A DNA stretch of 64,000 bases from Kiloniella spongiae (GCF_001026905.1 NZ_LAQL01000002.1:558001-622000), one strand, 5' to 3'. Counted from the first letter of the stretch, positions 9,580 to 20,417 are shown. The notes: generated by a model from the sequence alone, not told the origin. Program-made: numbers and translations.

Positions 9580-10338
9580 TCAGTATCCGGCGAGAATCTG
9601 TCTCGCTTTTTCAAGATCCGCAGGAGTATCAACCCCCAGCGGAACAGTGTCAACGAGGGCGACATCAATACGCATCCCAGCTTCTAACGCCCGAAGCTGC
9701 TCTAATCGTTCACGTTTTTCCAAAGGCGATGCTGGCAAGGTGACAAATTTTTCCAACGCTTCTCTGCGATAGGCATACATACCGATATGATGATAGAGCG
9801 GTTGATCATCATTACCTTCATCCCAGGGGGCCTTGCTTCTTGTAAAATAAAGTGCACGTGAAACGGTCTGTCCCGATTCAAAACCGGCGACAGCTTTTAC
9901 AACATTTGGATTATCCCGCTCAGTCAATTCAGATATTTCAACAGCCAAGGTACCGATATCAACGCCCTCAGTTGCCAAAAGCTCGAACGTTTGCCGGATC
10001 AATCTCGGCTCAACAGTTGGCAAATCCCCCTGCACATTGATGATTGCATCATACCTGTTTTCTGGATCAAACTTTTGCAGAGCTTCATGAATCCGATCAG
10101 AACCTGAAGGATGGTCAGGGTACGTCAAAACAGCATGTCCCCCAATCTTTTCAATTGCATCCGCAATTTCCTGTTCTGCGCAGGCAACGACAACAGGCCC
10201 CACCTCAGCTTCAACAGCGCGGTTGTAGCACTGGACAATCATCGGCAAGCCAGCAATGTCCGCCAAAGGCTTTTTCGGCAAACGCGAAGAGGCCATACGC
10301 GCGGGAATTAGAACAACAGGATTTTGAGGACAAGACAT
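9580..10338 (-). CDS. kdsB: 3-deoxy-manno-octulosonate cytidylyltransferase
   Basis: A 252-residue enzyme that activates Kdo as CMP-Kdo for lipopolysaccharide inner core synthesis. The N-terminal nucleotide-binding motif is [19 protein letters not shown] (12-30). Other family blocks are [27 protein letters not shown], and the sugar-binding [16 protein letters not shown] followed by [17 protein letters not shown]. The length matches the family. It confirms a Gram-negative outer membrane with Kdo-containing LPS. It is divergent from the cytochrome c gene. Confidence 0.97.
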   Translation of the reverse strand: MSCPQNPVVLIPARMASSRLPKKPLADIAGLPMIVQCYNRAVEAEVGPVVVACAEQEIADAIEKIGGHAVLTYPDHPSGSDRIHEALQKFDPENRYDAIINVQGDLPTVEPRLIRQTFELLATEGVDIGTLAVEISELTERDNPNVVKAVAGFESGQTVSRALYFTRSKAPWDEGNDDQPLYHHIGMYAYRREALEKFVTLPASPLEKRERLEQLRALEAGMRIDVALVDTVPLGVDTPADLEKARQILAGY

Positions 10339-10586
10339 GAAAGGCCTTTAATAATTGTATTTAATGCGCGGATTCATCTCCACTTCACCTATAGAGAGAA
10401 TCGTATTCTTCGCGCTAACATAGTTAACAAACAGCTTCGAAACAAAGTGCTTTGCGCTTTTTTCACTATAACTATTCAAAAAATCTGCTTAAGCTTGGCA
10501 AAAATCAATTGAAACTATTGAATGCTTGGCTTCAGAACGCTATTGTCTGCCGGAAATTCAAATATAAGCCCAAAGGGTCAGGAAGA

Positions 10587-11129
10587 ATGTCTTTAGAGAA
10601 TAATAAGGCTTTTGCCTCAGTACTAACTGCCGGCATCATCTTAATGGCATCTGGTTTTGCAGCGAATATGCTCTACCAACCAAAAGACTTGGAAGAAAAT
10701 GCCTATAAAGTTGAAGTCGCTGATAGCGGTGCTGAAGTAGCATCTACAGCCCCTGCTGGCCCGGCTATTGAACCAGTAAGCGCCCTTCTTGCTTCTGCCG
10801 ACGTAGCTGCCGGTGCAAAAGGCTTCAAGAAATGTGCTTCCTGCCATACGGTTGAAAGCGGTGGCGCTAACAAAGTCGGCCCCGCACTTTGGGGAATTGT
10901 TGGTGCACAACGTGCTGCAGTTGACGGATATTCCTATTCTGACGCACTAACTGCCATGAATGGCGAGACTTGGGACTACGAAGCTCTCAACGAGTTTCTG
11001 ACAAAGCCAAAAGCTTTTGCACCGGGAACGAAGATGGGTTTTGCTGGCCTCAAGAAAGTTGGTGCCCGTGCAAACCTGATCGCCTACATGCGTGAGCAGA
11101 GCGACAATCCTGCTGCTCTACCAGAATAA
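10587..11129 (+). CDS. Membrane-anchored c-type cytochrome (CycM/c552-like)
   Basis: From the ATG at 10587 (preceded by a GGAAGA ribosome site) this is a 180-residue protein. A single hydrophobic anchor lies at about 8-29, then an Ala/Pro-rich linker (45-70), then a class I cytochrome c domain. The haem motif is CASCH (83-87) and the axial Met is in PGTKMGF (Met140). Such proteins carry electrons between the bc1 complex and terminal oxidases at the periplasmic face. A longer reading from 10452 is open but lacks a signal-like start. A strong terminator follows the gene. Confidence 0.93.
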   Translation: MSLENNKAFASVLTAGIILMASGFAANMLYQPKDLEENAYKVEVADSGAEVASTAPAGPAIEPVSALLASADVAAGAKGFKKCASCHTVESGGANKVGPALWGIVGAQRAAVDGYSYSDALTAMNGETWDYEALNEFLTKPKAFAPGTKMGFAGLKKVGARANLIAYMREQSDNPAALPE

Positions 11130-11149
11130 ACTGAATAATTTGCATTCAA

Positions 11150-11179
11150 AAAAAGGCGATCCAACGGATCGCCTTTTTT
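11150..11179 (+). terminator. Terminator after the cytochrome c gene
   Basis: AAAAAGGCGATCC and GGATCGCCTTTTT form a long stem around AAC with a T-run. It is symmetric enough to act on both strands, but only the plus-strand cytochrome gene needs it. Confidence 0.88.
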
Positions 11180-11265
11180 ATGTCTTGCTCTTTTTATGTA
11201 TCGCTACGAAAAGCAAAATTTGACAACAACGAGTTAAATCAAATTTCAAACAGGATTCCTATACG

Positions 11266-12063
11266 ATGAGTTCCGATTTCCTTTGCCCCAATGAATTTAT
11301 TCAACTTGGAGAAAAACTTTGCGACGCAGCACAGGACGTTATCCTCAAACATTTCAGACAGCCGCTTGATGTCGAGGGAAAAAGCGATGACTCTCCCGTC
11401 ACTATTGCAGATAGAAATGCAGAAAGCGCCATGCGTGACCTCATCAATACTGCCTATCCTGATCATGGGATTGTTGGCGAGGAACATGGATCTGAAAAGC
11501 TTGATGCAGAATTTGTTTGGGCATTAGATCCAATCGACGGCACTCGGAGTTTTATTTCCGGGCACGCAATTTTTGGTACCCTTGTTGCTCTTTTACGAAA
11601 CAACCAACCTGTCATGGGCATTCTGGCAATGCCTGTTCTAGGCGAGCGCTGGGTTGGTGCAACAGGACATAAAACCCTTTTTAAGGATTTCCGGGGCATC
11701 ACTGAAGCAAAAACACGCGATTGCGCTAAACTATCCGATGTCACGATTGCCACCACCTCGCCCCATCTATTTAAAGAAGACGAATTTCCAAAATTCGACA
11801 AGGTGCGCAAGAATGCAAAAATGCCGCTCTTCGGCGGAGACTGTTATAACTATGGCCTCGTCAGTAGTGGATTGATTGACCTAACGGTAGAGGCCGGTAT
11901 GGGTGTCTATGATTTCCTGGCGCAAGTCCCGATCCTCACTGGCGCGGGTGGTATCATGACAGACTGGGAAGGCAACGCCCTTGGCATGCATTCTGATGGA
12001 AAAGTTATCGCTGCTGGTGATACCCGTGTGCATCAGGAAGTTTGTGATCTCATAAATCAATAG
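11266..12063 (+). CDS. hisN: Histidinol-phosphatase, inositol monophosphatase type
   Basis: A 265-residue metal-dependent phosphatase of the IMPase superfamily, closest in pattern to HisN, which makes histidinol from histidinol phosphate. Metal sites are GEEHG (71-75) and DPIDGT (88-93), with SPVTIADR (43-50) before them. The C-terminal metal Asp is in YDFLAQVPILTGAGG, the HisN-like form of the IMPase WDxAxG region. Some family members act on inositol phosphate or fructose bisphosphate, so the substrate is inferred. Start ATG at 11266 follows AGGATT. It is monocistronic. Confidence 0.88.
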   Translation: MSSDFLCPNEFIQLGEKLCDAAQDVILKHFRQPLDVEGKSDDSPVTIADRNAESAMRDLINTAYPDHGIVGEEHGSEKLDAEFVWALDPIDGTRSFISGHAIFGTLVALLRNNQPVMGILAMPVLGERWVGATGHKTLFKDFRGITEAKTRDCAKLSDVTIATTSPHLFKEDEFPKFDKVRKNAKMPLFGGDCYNYGLVSSGLIDLTVEAGMGVYDFLAQVPILTGAGGIMTDWEGNALGMHSDGKVIAAGDTRVHQEVCDLINQ

Positions 12064-12122
12064 CACTTTAAGCACTCAACACCTTTATCCTTAACAGATA
12101 AAGCTTTCGATTTAGCCGTCAT

Positions 12123-12194
12123 GTTAACCATTTTTCATTACTCACCTGCCAATATCCTTGTTCAACTTTGTTTGAGGTGCGAAAAATGGTTAAC
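12123..12194. repeat. Perfect 14-base inverted repeat upstream of the peptide ABC operon
   Basis: GTTAACCATTTTTC (12123-12136) is repeated as its exact reverse complement GAAAAATGGTTAAC (12181-12194). Inner CACCT and AGGTG can extend the pairing. It lies in the 224-base gap between hisN and the binding-protein gene, about 95 bases before the latter's start. It has no T-run after either arm, so it is not a standard terminator. Possible roles are an RNA leader structure or a remnant of a small mobile repeat. Confidence 0.75.
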
Positions 12195-12287
12195 GAAGTC
12201 CTTGATCATAAAACCAAAACACCTCAGACTACCCACCTAGGGGCCTTCGCCCTCTAAAATAGATATTCCGGGGGTTATGACAAGACG

Positions 12288-14396
12288 ATGCGCGCACTCT
12301 TTCTGGTCAACTTTGTCCTCTGCATCCTCTTGCCGTTTTCAGCTACCGCACAAACGACAAAATCCCACGGCATTGCCATCCATGGGGAACCGGGTTATCC
12401 CGCTGACTTCACCCACTTTAATTATGTTAATCCCGATGCCCCCAAAGGGGGCGAAATTCGTATTGCCAGCGAAGGTACTTTTGACAGCTTTAACCCCTAT
12501 ATCATCAAAGGCGTGCCCGGCCCCGGCTTTACACCGGAAAGCCTCTTGGTCTCGAGTGCTGATGAAGCAGCCAGTGCCTATGGGCTAATAGCCAAAAGCC
12601 TTGAATGGCCCGAGGATAGATCCTGGGTTACCTTCACCCTGCGCCCGGAAGCAAGATGGCACGACGGTGTCCCCATAACCGTCGACGATGTTATTTTTTC
12701 TTGGGAAACCATACGTAATGACGCCGGGCCTTATGTAAAAAATTATTACGCAATCCTGAAAGAAGTTGAAAAGGTCGGGGATAATCAGGTTAAGTTTACT
12801 TCCGGCGAACCCGGAAACAGAGAATTTCCCATCCGTGCCGGCTCTCTGCCAATCTTCGCCAAGCATTATTGGGAAAACAAAGATTTTTCTAAAAGCACGC
12901 TGGAGCCTCCCTTGGGAAGTGGCCCCTATAAAGTGACCGACTTTGAAGCTGGCCGGTATGTAGTCCAAGAACGAGTTAAGGATTACTGGGGAAAAGATCT
13001 GCCCGTAAACAAGGGCCAGGATAATTTCGATAAGATAAAAACCACCTACTACCATGATGACGATGTCATCAAACTAGCTATCAAATCAGGGGAAATAGAT
13101 TACCGGAACGAACGCTCATCCAGCGCTTGGGCACAAGATTATGATGTCCCAGCCATTAACAAGGGCTGGTTGAAGAAAGAATCAATTCCCCATAAACGTC
13201 CTCAGGGCATTCAAGGCTTTTTCTACAATACGCGAAGGGACATATTCAAAGATCCTAAAGTCAGAAAAGCTATTGGATATGTCTATGATTTTGAATGGTC
13301 CAATAAGAATCTATCTTTTGGGTTGCTAACCCGCACCACCAATTATTTTGGGAACTCTGAGTTATCCTCAACAGGAATCCCCAAAGGACGTGAATTGGAA
13401 ATACTCGAAAAGTATCGCGGCAAAGTACCCGACAGTCTTTTTACAGAAACATTTCATGTCCCCACATCTGATGGTAGTGGATGGCCTCGGCATAATTACC
13501 GCAAAGCTTTCGAACTTCTTGCCGAAGCAGGTTGGGTCGTAAAGGACCTGAAACTGGTAAATGAAAAAACCGGGGAGCAAATGTCTTTCGAAATGCTTGT
13601 TTCGTCCAAAGGCATGGAAAGAACTATACTTCCCTTTGTGACGAGCTTAAGCAAGCTCGGTATTGATGCCAGAATTCGACTTGTTGATCGATCCCAATAC
13701 ATCAACCGTATCAGAGATTTTGACTATGACATCGTTATTATCAAACTTTCTGCCAGCATTACCCCAGGAACAGAACAACGTGGATTTTGGACAAGTGAAA
13801 CCGCAGATAAAAAGGGAAGCGGTAATTTTGCTGGTATCAAAGATCCTGTTATTGATGAACTGGTAGAAGCAATTGCAAATGCTGATGATCGTGAAGAATT
13901 GGTTGCTACTGTGCGCGCATTAGACCGGGTTTTACTCTGGGGGTTTTATGTTATCCCACAATTCCATACCGAAGATGATCGCGTGCTTTATTGGGATAAA
14001 TTTTCTCGTCCCAACGTGACGCCATGGCGTGGAACCAGTACATCCTATTGGTGGTTTGATAGCGATAAAGAAGCTGCGTTGATGGCATCAATGGCAAAGA
14101 ACGAGCTTACACAAGAAGCTAAAACAACAGACAATGATGAAAAACCCGTTGCTGAATCACCGGCGACTAATGAACCGTTTTTTGATCCGTTAATTGTTGA
14201 TACCTTTTTGAATAACTTCGAAAAACTGGGCCTGAACCCTGAAACTATAAAAGATCTTTTCACTTTTCAGATCTTCGCCGACCCCAATGCTTTTTTCAAA
14301 AAAGATAACTGGCGGCCCTATGCACTGGGCATCAGCCTGTTGATTATCGTCCGCTGGTTTATTCGAAGACGCCGACGCAACAGGGGGCAAATCTGA
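12288..14396 (+). CDS. Peptide ABC transporter binding protein with C-terminal membrane tail
   Basis: A 702-residue family 5 solute-binding protein of the YejA type, which captures oligopeptides in the periplasm. The signal peptide is [22 protein letters not shown] (positions 1-22), followed by [12 protein letters not shown] typical of YejA relatives, and [21 protein letters not shown]. The usual fold ends near residue 600. After it comes an Asp/Glu/Pro-rich linker and then a hydrophobic stretch (about 677-692) ending [10 protein letters not shown], which looks like a C-terminal membrane anchor with a positive cytoplasmic end. E. coli YejA lacks this. The stop overlaps the next start by one base (TGATG). 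Confidence 0.9.
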   Translation: MRALFLVNFVLCILLPFSATAQTTKSHGIAIHGEPGYPADFTHFNYVNPDAPKGGEIRIASEGTFDSFNPYIIKGVPGPGFTPESLLVSSADEAASAYGLIAKSLEWPEDRSWVTFTLRPEARWHDGVPITVDDVIFSWETIRNDAGPYVKNYYAILKEVEKVGDNQVKFTSGEPGNREFPIRAGSLPIFAKHYWENKDFSKSTLEPPLGSGPYKVTDFEAGRYVVQERVKDYWGKDLPVNKGQDNFDKIKTTYYHDDDVIKLAIKSGEIDYRNERSSSAWAQDYDVPAINKGWLKKESIPHKRPQGIQGFFYNTRRDIFKDPKVRKAIGYVYDFEWSNKNLSFGLLTRTTNYFGNSELSSTGIPKGRELEILEKYRGKVPDSLFTETFHVPTSDGSGWPRHNYRKAFELLAEAGWVVKDLKLVNEKTGEQMSFEMLVSSKGMERTILPFVTSLSKLGIDARIRLVDRSQYINRIRDFDYDIVIIKLSASITPGTEQRGFWTSETADKKGSGNFAGIKDPVIDELVEAIANADDREELVATVRALDRVLLWGFYVIPQFHTEDDRVLYWDKFSRPNVTPWRGTSTSYWWFDSDKEAALMASMAKNELTQEAKTTDNDEKPVAESPATNEPFFDPLIVDTFLNNFEKLGLNPETIKDLFTFQIFADPNAFFKKDNWRPYALGISLLIIVRWFIRRRRRNRGQI

Positions 14397-15493
14397 TGCT
14401 GGCCTATATTGTTCGCAGACTTTTATTGATGATCCCAACTCTTCTGGGGATTATGATTCTGAATTTTGCCATCATTCAACTTGCCCCAGGCGGTCCTGTA
14501 GAACAAGTGCTGGCCAAGCTGTCAGGGCAAGGCGCAGAGATATCAGAACGTATAACCCAGAACAAAGATGATCTGGCCCCCGTCAGTGATATTGAATCCG
14601 CAAATACCAGCAAATATAAAGGCGCGCAGGGCCTGGACCCGGAATTAATTAAAGAACTTGAAGCTCAGTTTGGTCTCGATAAGCCTTTACATGAACAGTT
14701 TATTGTCATGATGGGTAACTATTTAACATTTGATTTTGGCGATAGCTTTTTTCGAGATCGGAAGGTTGTTGATCTCGTCATAGACAAAATGCCAGTTTCT
14801 ATATCTCTGGGCATCTGGACCACTCTCCTTGTCTATTTAATCTCCATTCCTCTTGGCATAAAGAAAGCCACCCGCGACGGATCTTCTTTTGATATATGGA
14901 CCAGCGGCGTCATTATCGTTGGCTACGCTATCCCCGGATTTATCTTTGCCGTTCTATTGCTCGTCGTATTTGCCGGAGGCAGCTATCTGACAATTTTCCC
15001 TCTTAGCGGATTAACATCGGATAACTGGGATGATCTATCGACACCCAATAAAATACTCGACTATCTGCATCACATCATTTTACCAGTCACAGCGATGGTC
15101 ATCGGCGGTTTCGCCAGTCTGACAATGCTAACCAAGAATTCATTTCTGGACCAAATTGGTCAACAATACGTCACAACGGCACGAGCAAAGGGCCTTACAG
15201 AAAGTCGCGTGCTTTATGGACATATCTTCCGTAATGCCATGCTCATCGTTATTGCAGCCTTCCCCGCCAGTTTCATCGGTGTTTTGTTTACTGGGTCAGT
15301 ATTGATAGAGGTTATTTTCTCCCTTGATGGATTGGGTCGCTTAGGCTTTGAAGCTGTTTTCAATCGCGATTATCCCATTATTTTTGGCACCCTCTATTTC
15401 TTCACGCTTGTTGGACTTCTTATGAATATCATCGGCGATCTTGCTTACATGCTCGTCGACCCCAGAATTGACTTTGAAAGTCGGGAGGGTTGA
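14396..15493 (+). CDS. yejB: Peptide ABC transporter permease, YejB type
   Basis: A 365-residue inner-membrane permease with six or so membrane segments and the DppB/YejB N-terminus ([18 protein letters not shown], then [15 protein letters not shown]). The EAA loop that contacts the ATPase is [20 protein letters not shown] (about 261-280). The insertion around 40-75 ([15 protein letters not shown] and on) is typical of YejB, which is longer than DppB. It overlaps the binding-protein gene by one base and is followed after three bases by the second permease. Confidence 0.92.
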   Translation: MLAYIVRRLLLMIPTLLGIMILNFAIIQLAPGGPVEQVLAKLSGQGAEISERITQNKDDLAPVSDIESANTSKYKGAQGLDPELIKELEAQFGLDKPLHEQFIVMMGNYLTFDFGDSFFRDRKVVDLVIDKMPVSISLGIWTTLLVYLISIPLGIKKATRDGSSFDIWTSGVIIVGYAIPGFIFAVLLLVVFAGGSYLTIFPLSGLTSDNWDDLSTPNKILDYLHHIILPVTAMVIGGFASLTMLTKNSFLDQIGQQYVTTARAKGLTESRVLYGHIFRNAMLIVIAAFPASFIGVLFTGSVLIEVIFSLDGLGRLGFEAVFNRDYPIIFGTLYFFTLVGLLMNIIGDLAYMLVDPRIDFESREG

Positions 15494-15496
15494 TCA

Positions 15497-16564
15497 GTGA
15501 GAGGTAATACACAGAAACTATTTGGCATAACACTGGCCCCGATGAATCAACGACGGTTACAAAACTTTAAAAAAAATCGCCGTGGATATTGGTCTCTTTG
15601 GATTTTCATTATCCTTTTTGGATTGAGCTTAGTTGCAGAAGTGATTGCCAACGACAAACCGATTGTCATTTTCTATGATGACAAGCCATACTTCCCCATT
15701 GTTCAAGCTCTACCAGAAACTCATTTCGGTGGCGAATTCGAGACTGAAACAGACTACCACGACCCTTATGTTCAGAGTCTAATCTCAGCTAAAGGGTGGA
15801 TGATATGGCCGCTAATTCAATACAACTATAAAACTGTAGCCTATAAGCTGCCCACGCCAGCGCCCTCAGCCCCTGATTTTGATCATTGGCTCGGGACGGA
15901 CGATCAGGCCCGGGATGTTGTTGCGCGCCTTTTGTACGGCATGCGAATATCAATTTTATTTGGTTTATTATTAACCGCCATCAGCGCTGTTATAGGTGTA
16001 ACAGCCGGGGCAATCCAAGGTTATTTTGGTGGTGTTCTCGATCTCGTTGCCCAGCGATTTATCGAAATCTGGAGTGGCCTGCCAACTCTCTATATTCTCA
16101 TTATCGTTAGCTCTGTTCTCGTGCCAAGTTTCTGGACGCTTCTGGGTATATTGATGCTCTTTAGCTGGGTTGGTTTTGTCGGTGTGGTCAGGGCCGAGTT
16201 TCTCAAAGTTCGAAACTATGACTACATCAGATCGGCAAAGGCATTGGGAGTCAGCGATAGGATGATCATGTATCGTCATATTCTCCCCAATGCGATTGTC
16301 GCAACACTCACCTTTCTACCTTTTACGTTGACCGCGGCAATTACAGGCCTGACATCGCTAGATTTTCTTGGTTTGGGACTTCCTGCAGGATCTGCATCGC
16401 TAGGCGAACTTCTTGCTCAGGGTAAAGCAAATCTTCAGGCGCCGTGGTTAGGCTTAACCGCTTTTGTTTCACTCGCTGTGATGCTTAGCCTTTTAGTCTT
16501 TATTGGCGAAGCCGTGCGTGATGCCTTTGACCCTAGAAAGCTTTTTAACGGAGGTCGCTCATGA
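15497..16564 (+). CDS. yejE: Peptide ABC transporter permease, YejE type
   Basis: A 355-residue permease, partner of the YejB-like protein. The N-terminal NRRGYWSLWIF block, a periplasmic loop (about 50-135) containing HWLGTDDQARDVVARLLYG and the EAA loop SAKALGVSDRMIMYRHILPN (about 247-266) are characteristic. The start used is GTG at 15497; an ATG at 15542 (MNQRRLQNF) is also possible, but the GTG start retains the LAPMNQRRL segment that resembles E. coli YejE. The stop overlaps the ATPase start (ATGA). Confidence 0.92.
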   Translation: MRGNTQKLFGITLAPMNQRRLQNFKKNRRGYWSLWIFIILFGLSLVAEVIANDKPIVIFYDDKPYFPIVQALPETHFGGEFETETDYHDPYVQSLISAKGWMIWPLIQYNYKTVAYKLPTPAPSAPDFDHWLGTDDQARDVVARLLYGMRISILFGLLLTAISAVIGVTAGAIQGYFGGVLDLVAQRFIEIWSGLPTLYILIIVSSVLVPSFWTLLGILMLFSWVGFVGVVRAEFLKVRNYDYIRSAKALGVSDRMIMYRHILPNAIVATLTFLPFTLTAAITGLTSLDFLGLGLPAGSASLGELLAQGKANLQAPWLGLTAFVSLAVMLSLLVFIGEAVRDAFDPRKLFNGGRS

Positions 16565-18222
16565 GTGTTCTCGTCGACCATTCTGCCGATGAAGAGCAAG
16601 CTCTTTTGGACATCACCAGTCTTTCTGTTCAGTTTCATGGGGAAGAAGAAACTGTCGATGCTGTCGCCGGGATTACCTATAAGTTGATGGAAGGGCAAAC
16701 CGTTGCCCTAGTAGGGGAGTCAGGATCGGGTAAATCGGTTAGTGCGTTGTCTATATTGCAACTGCTTCCATATCCTCAAGCGCAGCACCCCCAAGGGAGC
16801 TCTATAAAATACAGGGGCAAGGAAATCATCGGTGCTGACGATGCCACCATGCGGGATATCCGGGGGAACAAGATTTCGATCATCTTCCAGGAACCTATGA
16901 CATCGTTGAACCCGCTGCACACGATCGAAAAGCAAATAAACGAAGTTCTTTTTATTCATAAAGGCATGGGGAAGATAGAAGCTCGTAAACGAACTCTCGA
17001 ACTTCTAAAGCTGGTCGGCATAAAAGACCCCGCTGGACGTCTTAAATCCTACCCGCACGAGCTATCCGGTGGGCAACGGCAACGCGTTATGATTGCCATG
17101 GCGCTTGCCAATGAACCGGATCTCTTAATTGCCGATGAACCAACAACGGCATTGGATGTGACCATTCAGGCGCAGATTCTTGAACTTTTGAAAGAGCTTC
17201 AAGAAAAACTCGGTATGTCCATTTTGTTGATCACGCACGATCTTGGTATTGTCAGAAAAATGGCCGACCGCGTTTGCGTCATGACAGAGGGACAGATTGT
17301 CGAACAAGGTCCAACTGAAAAAATCTTTTCGCAACCAGAGCACTCCTACACCCAAAAATTGCTCGCGGCAGAACCACAGGGAAAACCCGTCGAAACCAAT
17401 TCTGATGCGCCGGAAATCATGGCTTGCGAAGATATTAAGGTCCACTTCCCGGTTAAACGCGGGATATTGCGAAGAACCGTCAGCTACATCAAAGCAGTTG
17501 ATGGTATATCTCTCACGCTGCAACAGGGGCATACAATTGGCATTGTCGGCGAGTCAGGATCAGGAAAAACAACTCTGGGCCTCGCCCTTTTACGGCTGAT
17601 ATCAAGTAAAGGTGCAATCCGTTTCGACGGAAAATCCATCGCCAATTCCAAAGGATCAAAACTCAGATCACTTCGGCAGGAAATGCAAATTGTCTTCCAG
17701 GACCCTTATGGCTCCCTCAGCCCGCGTCTCTCTATAGGGCAGATTATAGAAGAAGGTCTGAAAGTTCACCGCCTGGGCGGCAATGCGAAGGAAAGAGAAG
17801 CATTGATTATTGAGGCCTTAAACGAAGTCGGTCTTAATCCGGAAAACCGCCACCGTTATCCTCATGAATTTTCTGGCGGTCAGCGTCAAAGAATAGCCAT
17901 TGCCCGCGCCATGGTCTTGAAGCCACGGTTTCTGGTACTGGACGAACCAACTTCAGCGCTTGATATGTCTGTGCAAGCTCAGATCGTTGACTTGCTTCGC
18001 AGCCTACAAGTCAAACACGACCTCACCTATCTGTTCATAAGTCACGACCTGAAGGTGGTTCGCACGCTTGCCGATAATGTGATTGTCATGAAAGACGGCA
18101 AAGCAGTAGAAACAGGCACCGCCAAAGAAATCTTCGAGACCCCGCAAACTACCTATACCCAGGCTCTGATCAAAGCTGCCTTTGATATCGAAGCTGTTAA
18201 TCAGGACGCCATAAGTGCATAA
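16561..18222 (+). CDS. yejF: Peptide ABC transporter twin ATPase, YejF type
   Basis: A 553-residue protein with two fused ABC ATPase domains that powers the YejB/YejE permeases. The first domain has Walker A GESGSGKS (52-59), LSGGQRQRV (about 169) and [12 protein letters not shown]. The second has GESGSGKTT (about 330), FSGGQRQRI (about 437) and [11 protein letters not shown]. Each carries the C-terminal oligopeptide-type extension ([12 protein letters not shown] and [12 protein letters not shown]). It is the last gene of the four-gene operon, overlapping the permease gene by four bases. Confidence 0.94.
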   Translation: MSVLVDHSADEEQALLDITSLSVQFHGEEETVDAVAGITYKLMEGQTVALVGESGSGKSVSALSILQLLPYPQAQHPQGSSIKYRGKEIIGADDATMRDIRGNKISIIFQEPMTSLNPLHTIEKQINEVLFIHKGMGKIEARKRTLELLKLVGIKDPAGRLKSYPHELSGGQRQRVMIAMALANEPDLLIADEPTTALDVTIQAQILELLKELQEKLGMSILLITHDLGIVRKMADRVCVMTEGQIVEQGPTEKIFSQPEHSYTQKLLAAEPQGKPVETNSDAPEIMACEDIKVHFPVKRGILRRTVSYIKAVDGISLTLQQGHTIGIVGESGSGKTTLGLALLRLISSKGAIRFDGKSIANSKGSKLRSLRQEMQIVFQDPYGSLSPRLSIGQIIEEGLKVHRLGGNAKEREALIIEALNEVGLNPENRHRYPHEFSGGQRQRIAIARAMVLKPRFLVLDEPTSALDMSVQAQIVDLLRSLQVKHDLTYLFISHDLKVVRTLADNVIVMKDGKAVETGTAKEIFETPQTTYTQALIKAAFDIEAVNQDAISA

Positions 18223-18379
18223 AAAGCACTTAATGATAATTATATATTGTTCCGGGACTCCAAGGAGATTTATTTCGGGATAAACTACTGCGAAATAAAA
18301 AACTTTTGTTGCCGGATTGCCATTCCTTTCCCGCATCCCCTACACTGTCTGCTCAACGATTGATCATTAGAGGCTCTTG

Positions 18380-19309
18380 ATGGCACTGCTTTTTATTTCC
18401 GAGACAGACAGGTTGGATTTATGGCGCAAGTATCTGCTTGCTGAAATTCCAGATCTTGATATGCGTCTGTTGCCAGAAATCGGAAATAAAGAGGACATTG
18501 AATACGCCCTTGTCTGGCGACCACCCGCAGGGTTGCTCAAAACCCTTCCCAATTTAAAAGTTATTTTCTCACTAGGGGCTGGCATTGATCATCTCGCTTC
18601 AGACCCGGATTTACCGGAAAACGTGCCCGTTGTGAGAATGGTCGATTCGTCTTTGACGTCAGGTATGACCGAATATGTCGTCATGTCTGTCTTGAACCAC
18701 CACAAGAACATGCGATTATATCGTGAACAACAAAGTCGTAAAGAATGGACGCTGCATGAACCACCTGTAACTTGGGATAGGCGGGTCGGTATTATGGGTA
18801 TGGGCGTCTTGGGATCAGATGTTGCTGGCAAACTCAGCTATCTCGGTTTTGACGTCGCGGGTTGGAGTAGAACCCACAGGGAACGGCCGGGGATAAAAAC
18901 CTATGCCGGCACAGACCAGCTCGAAGATTTCCTGAAAACAACAGAAATTCTGGTTTGCTTGTTACCTCTGACAGACGAAACAGAAGATATTCTCAATAAA
19001 GATCTTTTTGCCATGCTTCCCAAGGAAGCAAGCATTATCAACGCCGCAAGGGGTGGGCATCTGGTTGAAGAAGATTTAATTGAGGCACTGGATTCAGAAC
19101 ATCTATCAGAAGCAACCCTCGATGTTTTCAAATCAGAGCCGCTGGATCAGCATCATCCCTTTTGGGAACACCCAAAAATCACCATCACCCCCCATGCAGC
19201 CAGTACAACGCATCCGAGTTCCAGCGCTCGAAATGTAGCCGATGGCATCAAGCGCTTTGAAAGCGGGGATGACTTATTGAATATTGTGGATATGAAACGA
19301 GGCTATTAA
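18380..19309 (+). CDS. D-2-hydroxyacid dehydrogenase, GhrA-like glyoxylate/hydroxypyruvate reductase
   Basis: A 309-residue NAD(P)H-dependent enzyme. The nucleotide site is GMGVLG (140-145) in a Rossmann fold. Catalytic residues are all in place: Arg224 (NAARGGH), Glu253 (FKSEPL) and His272 (TPHAAS). The short N-terminal substrate domain with SLGAGIDHL (64-72) and the overall length match GhrA, which reduces glyoxylate and hydroxypyruvate. The substrate is inferred. The start is ATG at 18380; a TTG three bases earlier is less likely. It stands 157 bases after yejF and is probably separate. Confidence 0.87.
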   Translation: MALLFISETDRLDLWRKYLLAEIPDLDMRLLPEIGNKEDIEYALVWRPPAGLLKTLPNLKVIFSLGAGIDHLASDPDLPENVPVVRMVDSSLTSGMTEYVVMSVLNHHKNMRLYREQQSRKEWTLHEPPVTWDRRVGIMGMGVLGSDVAGKLSYLGFDVAGWSRTHRERPGIKTYAGTDQLEDFLKTTEILVCLLPLTDETEDILNKDLFAMLPKEASIINAARGGHLVEEDLIEALDSEHLSEATLDVFKSEPLDQHHPFWEHPKITITPHAASTTHPSSSARNVADGIKRFESGDDLLNIVDMKRGY

Positions 19310-19382
19310 GCCTAGTATACTGAAGTCTTCGCGGAATTAGGGTTTAAGAGTCTGGGAATCCTACATCTAGACAGCATAAACC

Positions 19383-19721
19383 TTAGACTTCTTCGGCATA
19401 ATCTTCGACCATATCGCCAAACTCACGTAGGTAGACAGACCCTTTGATCGTTCGCTGCACAAGGATGGATCGACGATCGTTCTCATCTGTTTTACGTCGA
19501 ATAAAATCATACTTCCCCAAACGGTCCAAAGCACGGGTTACAGCAGGTTTTGACATGTTCAGTTCTTCGGCCAGCCCGCGAACTGTATGTGCCTGATCTT
19601 TTAGGTACACGTGGAGCAATAAAGTAAATTGGCGAGACGTCAGGTCCGGAAGCCCCTTTTGCAAGGCTGTGACCATTACGCCTCGCCATAATTCTAAAGC
19701 CTGTTTTGCTGGTATGTCCAC
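19383..19721 (-). CDS. MarR-family transcriptional regulator
   Basis: A small winged helix-turn-helix regulator. The DNA-binding part is GLAEELNMSKPAVTRALDRL followed by the wing FIRRKTDENDRRSILVQRT. I place the start at GTG 19721, which has AGGA eight bases upstream and gives 112 residues beginning MDIPAKQALELW. An open extension to a TTG at 19766 (127 residues) has no well-spaced ribosome site. It lies convergent with the dehydrogenase and 95 bases from uspA on the same strand. No target can be named. Confidence 0.82.
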   Translation of the reverse strand: MDIPAKQALELWRGVMVTALQKGLPDLTSRQFTLLLHVYLKDQAHTVRGLAEELNMSKPAVTRALDRLGKYDFIRRKTDENDRRSILVQRTIKGSVYLREFGDMVEDYAEEV

Positions 19722-19816
19722 GATCGTTCCTAAACGTTCCGCAATCGCAATGATTCTAGAACACAATCCCGATCAAACTCAAGACATTCCTGCAATAAGC
19801 ATTTATAAAGGCTTCC

Positions 19817-20269
19817 TTAGCGAACAGTAACACAAGTCACTTTACTCAAGCTTGCAACTTTGTGGGAAACAGATCCAAGAAGGAGAGATTCAAGATCTCC
19901 GTGACCACGGCTTCCCATCACAATAGCATCAATCTTGTTCTTATCGGCAAATTCAACGATAGACCGAGCAGGCGGGCCAACTTTAACTTCGGTTTTGATG
20001 TTTTGGACACCAACCTTTTTGGCAATTTCCTTTGCTTCGTTCAGAACTTCCTGACTAAAGGAATCAAGAACATATTGCGCGTCCTGACCAGACACATGTT
20101 CAACTTCCATAAAACGGCGTAACCCTTCGTTCATTTTCACAGCCTTTGCGACTGTTAGAAAAACAAGCTCACCTTCGAACTTAAGGGCAAGGGCTGCCGC
20201 TTTTTCAACGGCACGCATACTGTGCTCGGAACCATCAACCGCACAAAGGATTTTATTGAACATTGCCAT
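19817..20269 (-). CDS. Universal stress protein, UspA family
   Basis: A 150-residue single-domain UspA protein. The N-terminal strand MFNKILCAVDGSEHSMRAVEKA and the C-terminal nucleotide-binding motif GSRGHGDLESLLLGSVSHKV (G-2x-G-9x-G-S type) indicate an ATP-binding member. Such proteins respond to starvation or oxidative stress by mechanisms that are mostly unclear. The ATG at 20269 (MAMFNK) or at 20263 (MFNK) could be used. It is monocistronic, with 148 bases to the aminopeptidase stop upstream. Confidence 0.9.
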   Translation of the reverse strand: MAMFNKILCAVDGSEHSMRAVEKAAALALKFEGELVFLTVAKAVKMNEGLRRFMEVEHVSGQDAQYVLDSFSQEVLNEAKEIAKKVGVQNIKTEVKVGPPARSIVEFADKNKIDAIVMGSRGHGDLESLLLGSVSHKVASLSKVTCVTVR

Positions 20270-20417
20270 ACTCCATCTGTAAGACAGTAATTAAAACCAA
20301 ATTCAAAAGAACATTAGCACAAAATAAGAGAATTTTCCCAATCTCTATTAGCAACCCAGAAGTGCATAAAATGAGATACAGAAAATACGATATAAGAAAT
20401 CTGTACCAATCCCGACC

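Noticed and set aside
10452..10586. Extended N-terminus of the cytochrome c gene
   Set aside because: It has no ribosome site or conserved residues; ATG 10587 has GGAAGA and puts the anchor at the N-terminus.
18210..18235. TAAGTGC/GCACTTA hairpin at the yejF stop
   Set aside because: Short stem, no T-run, and overlapping the stop codon; too weak to call a terminator.
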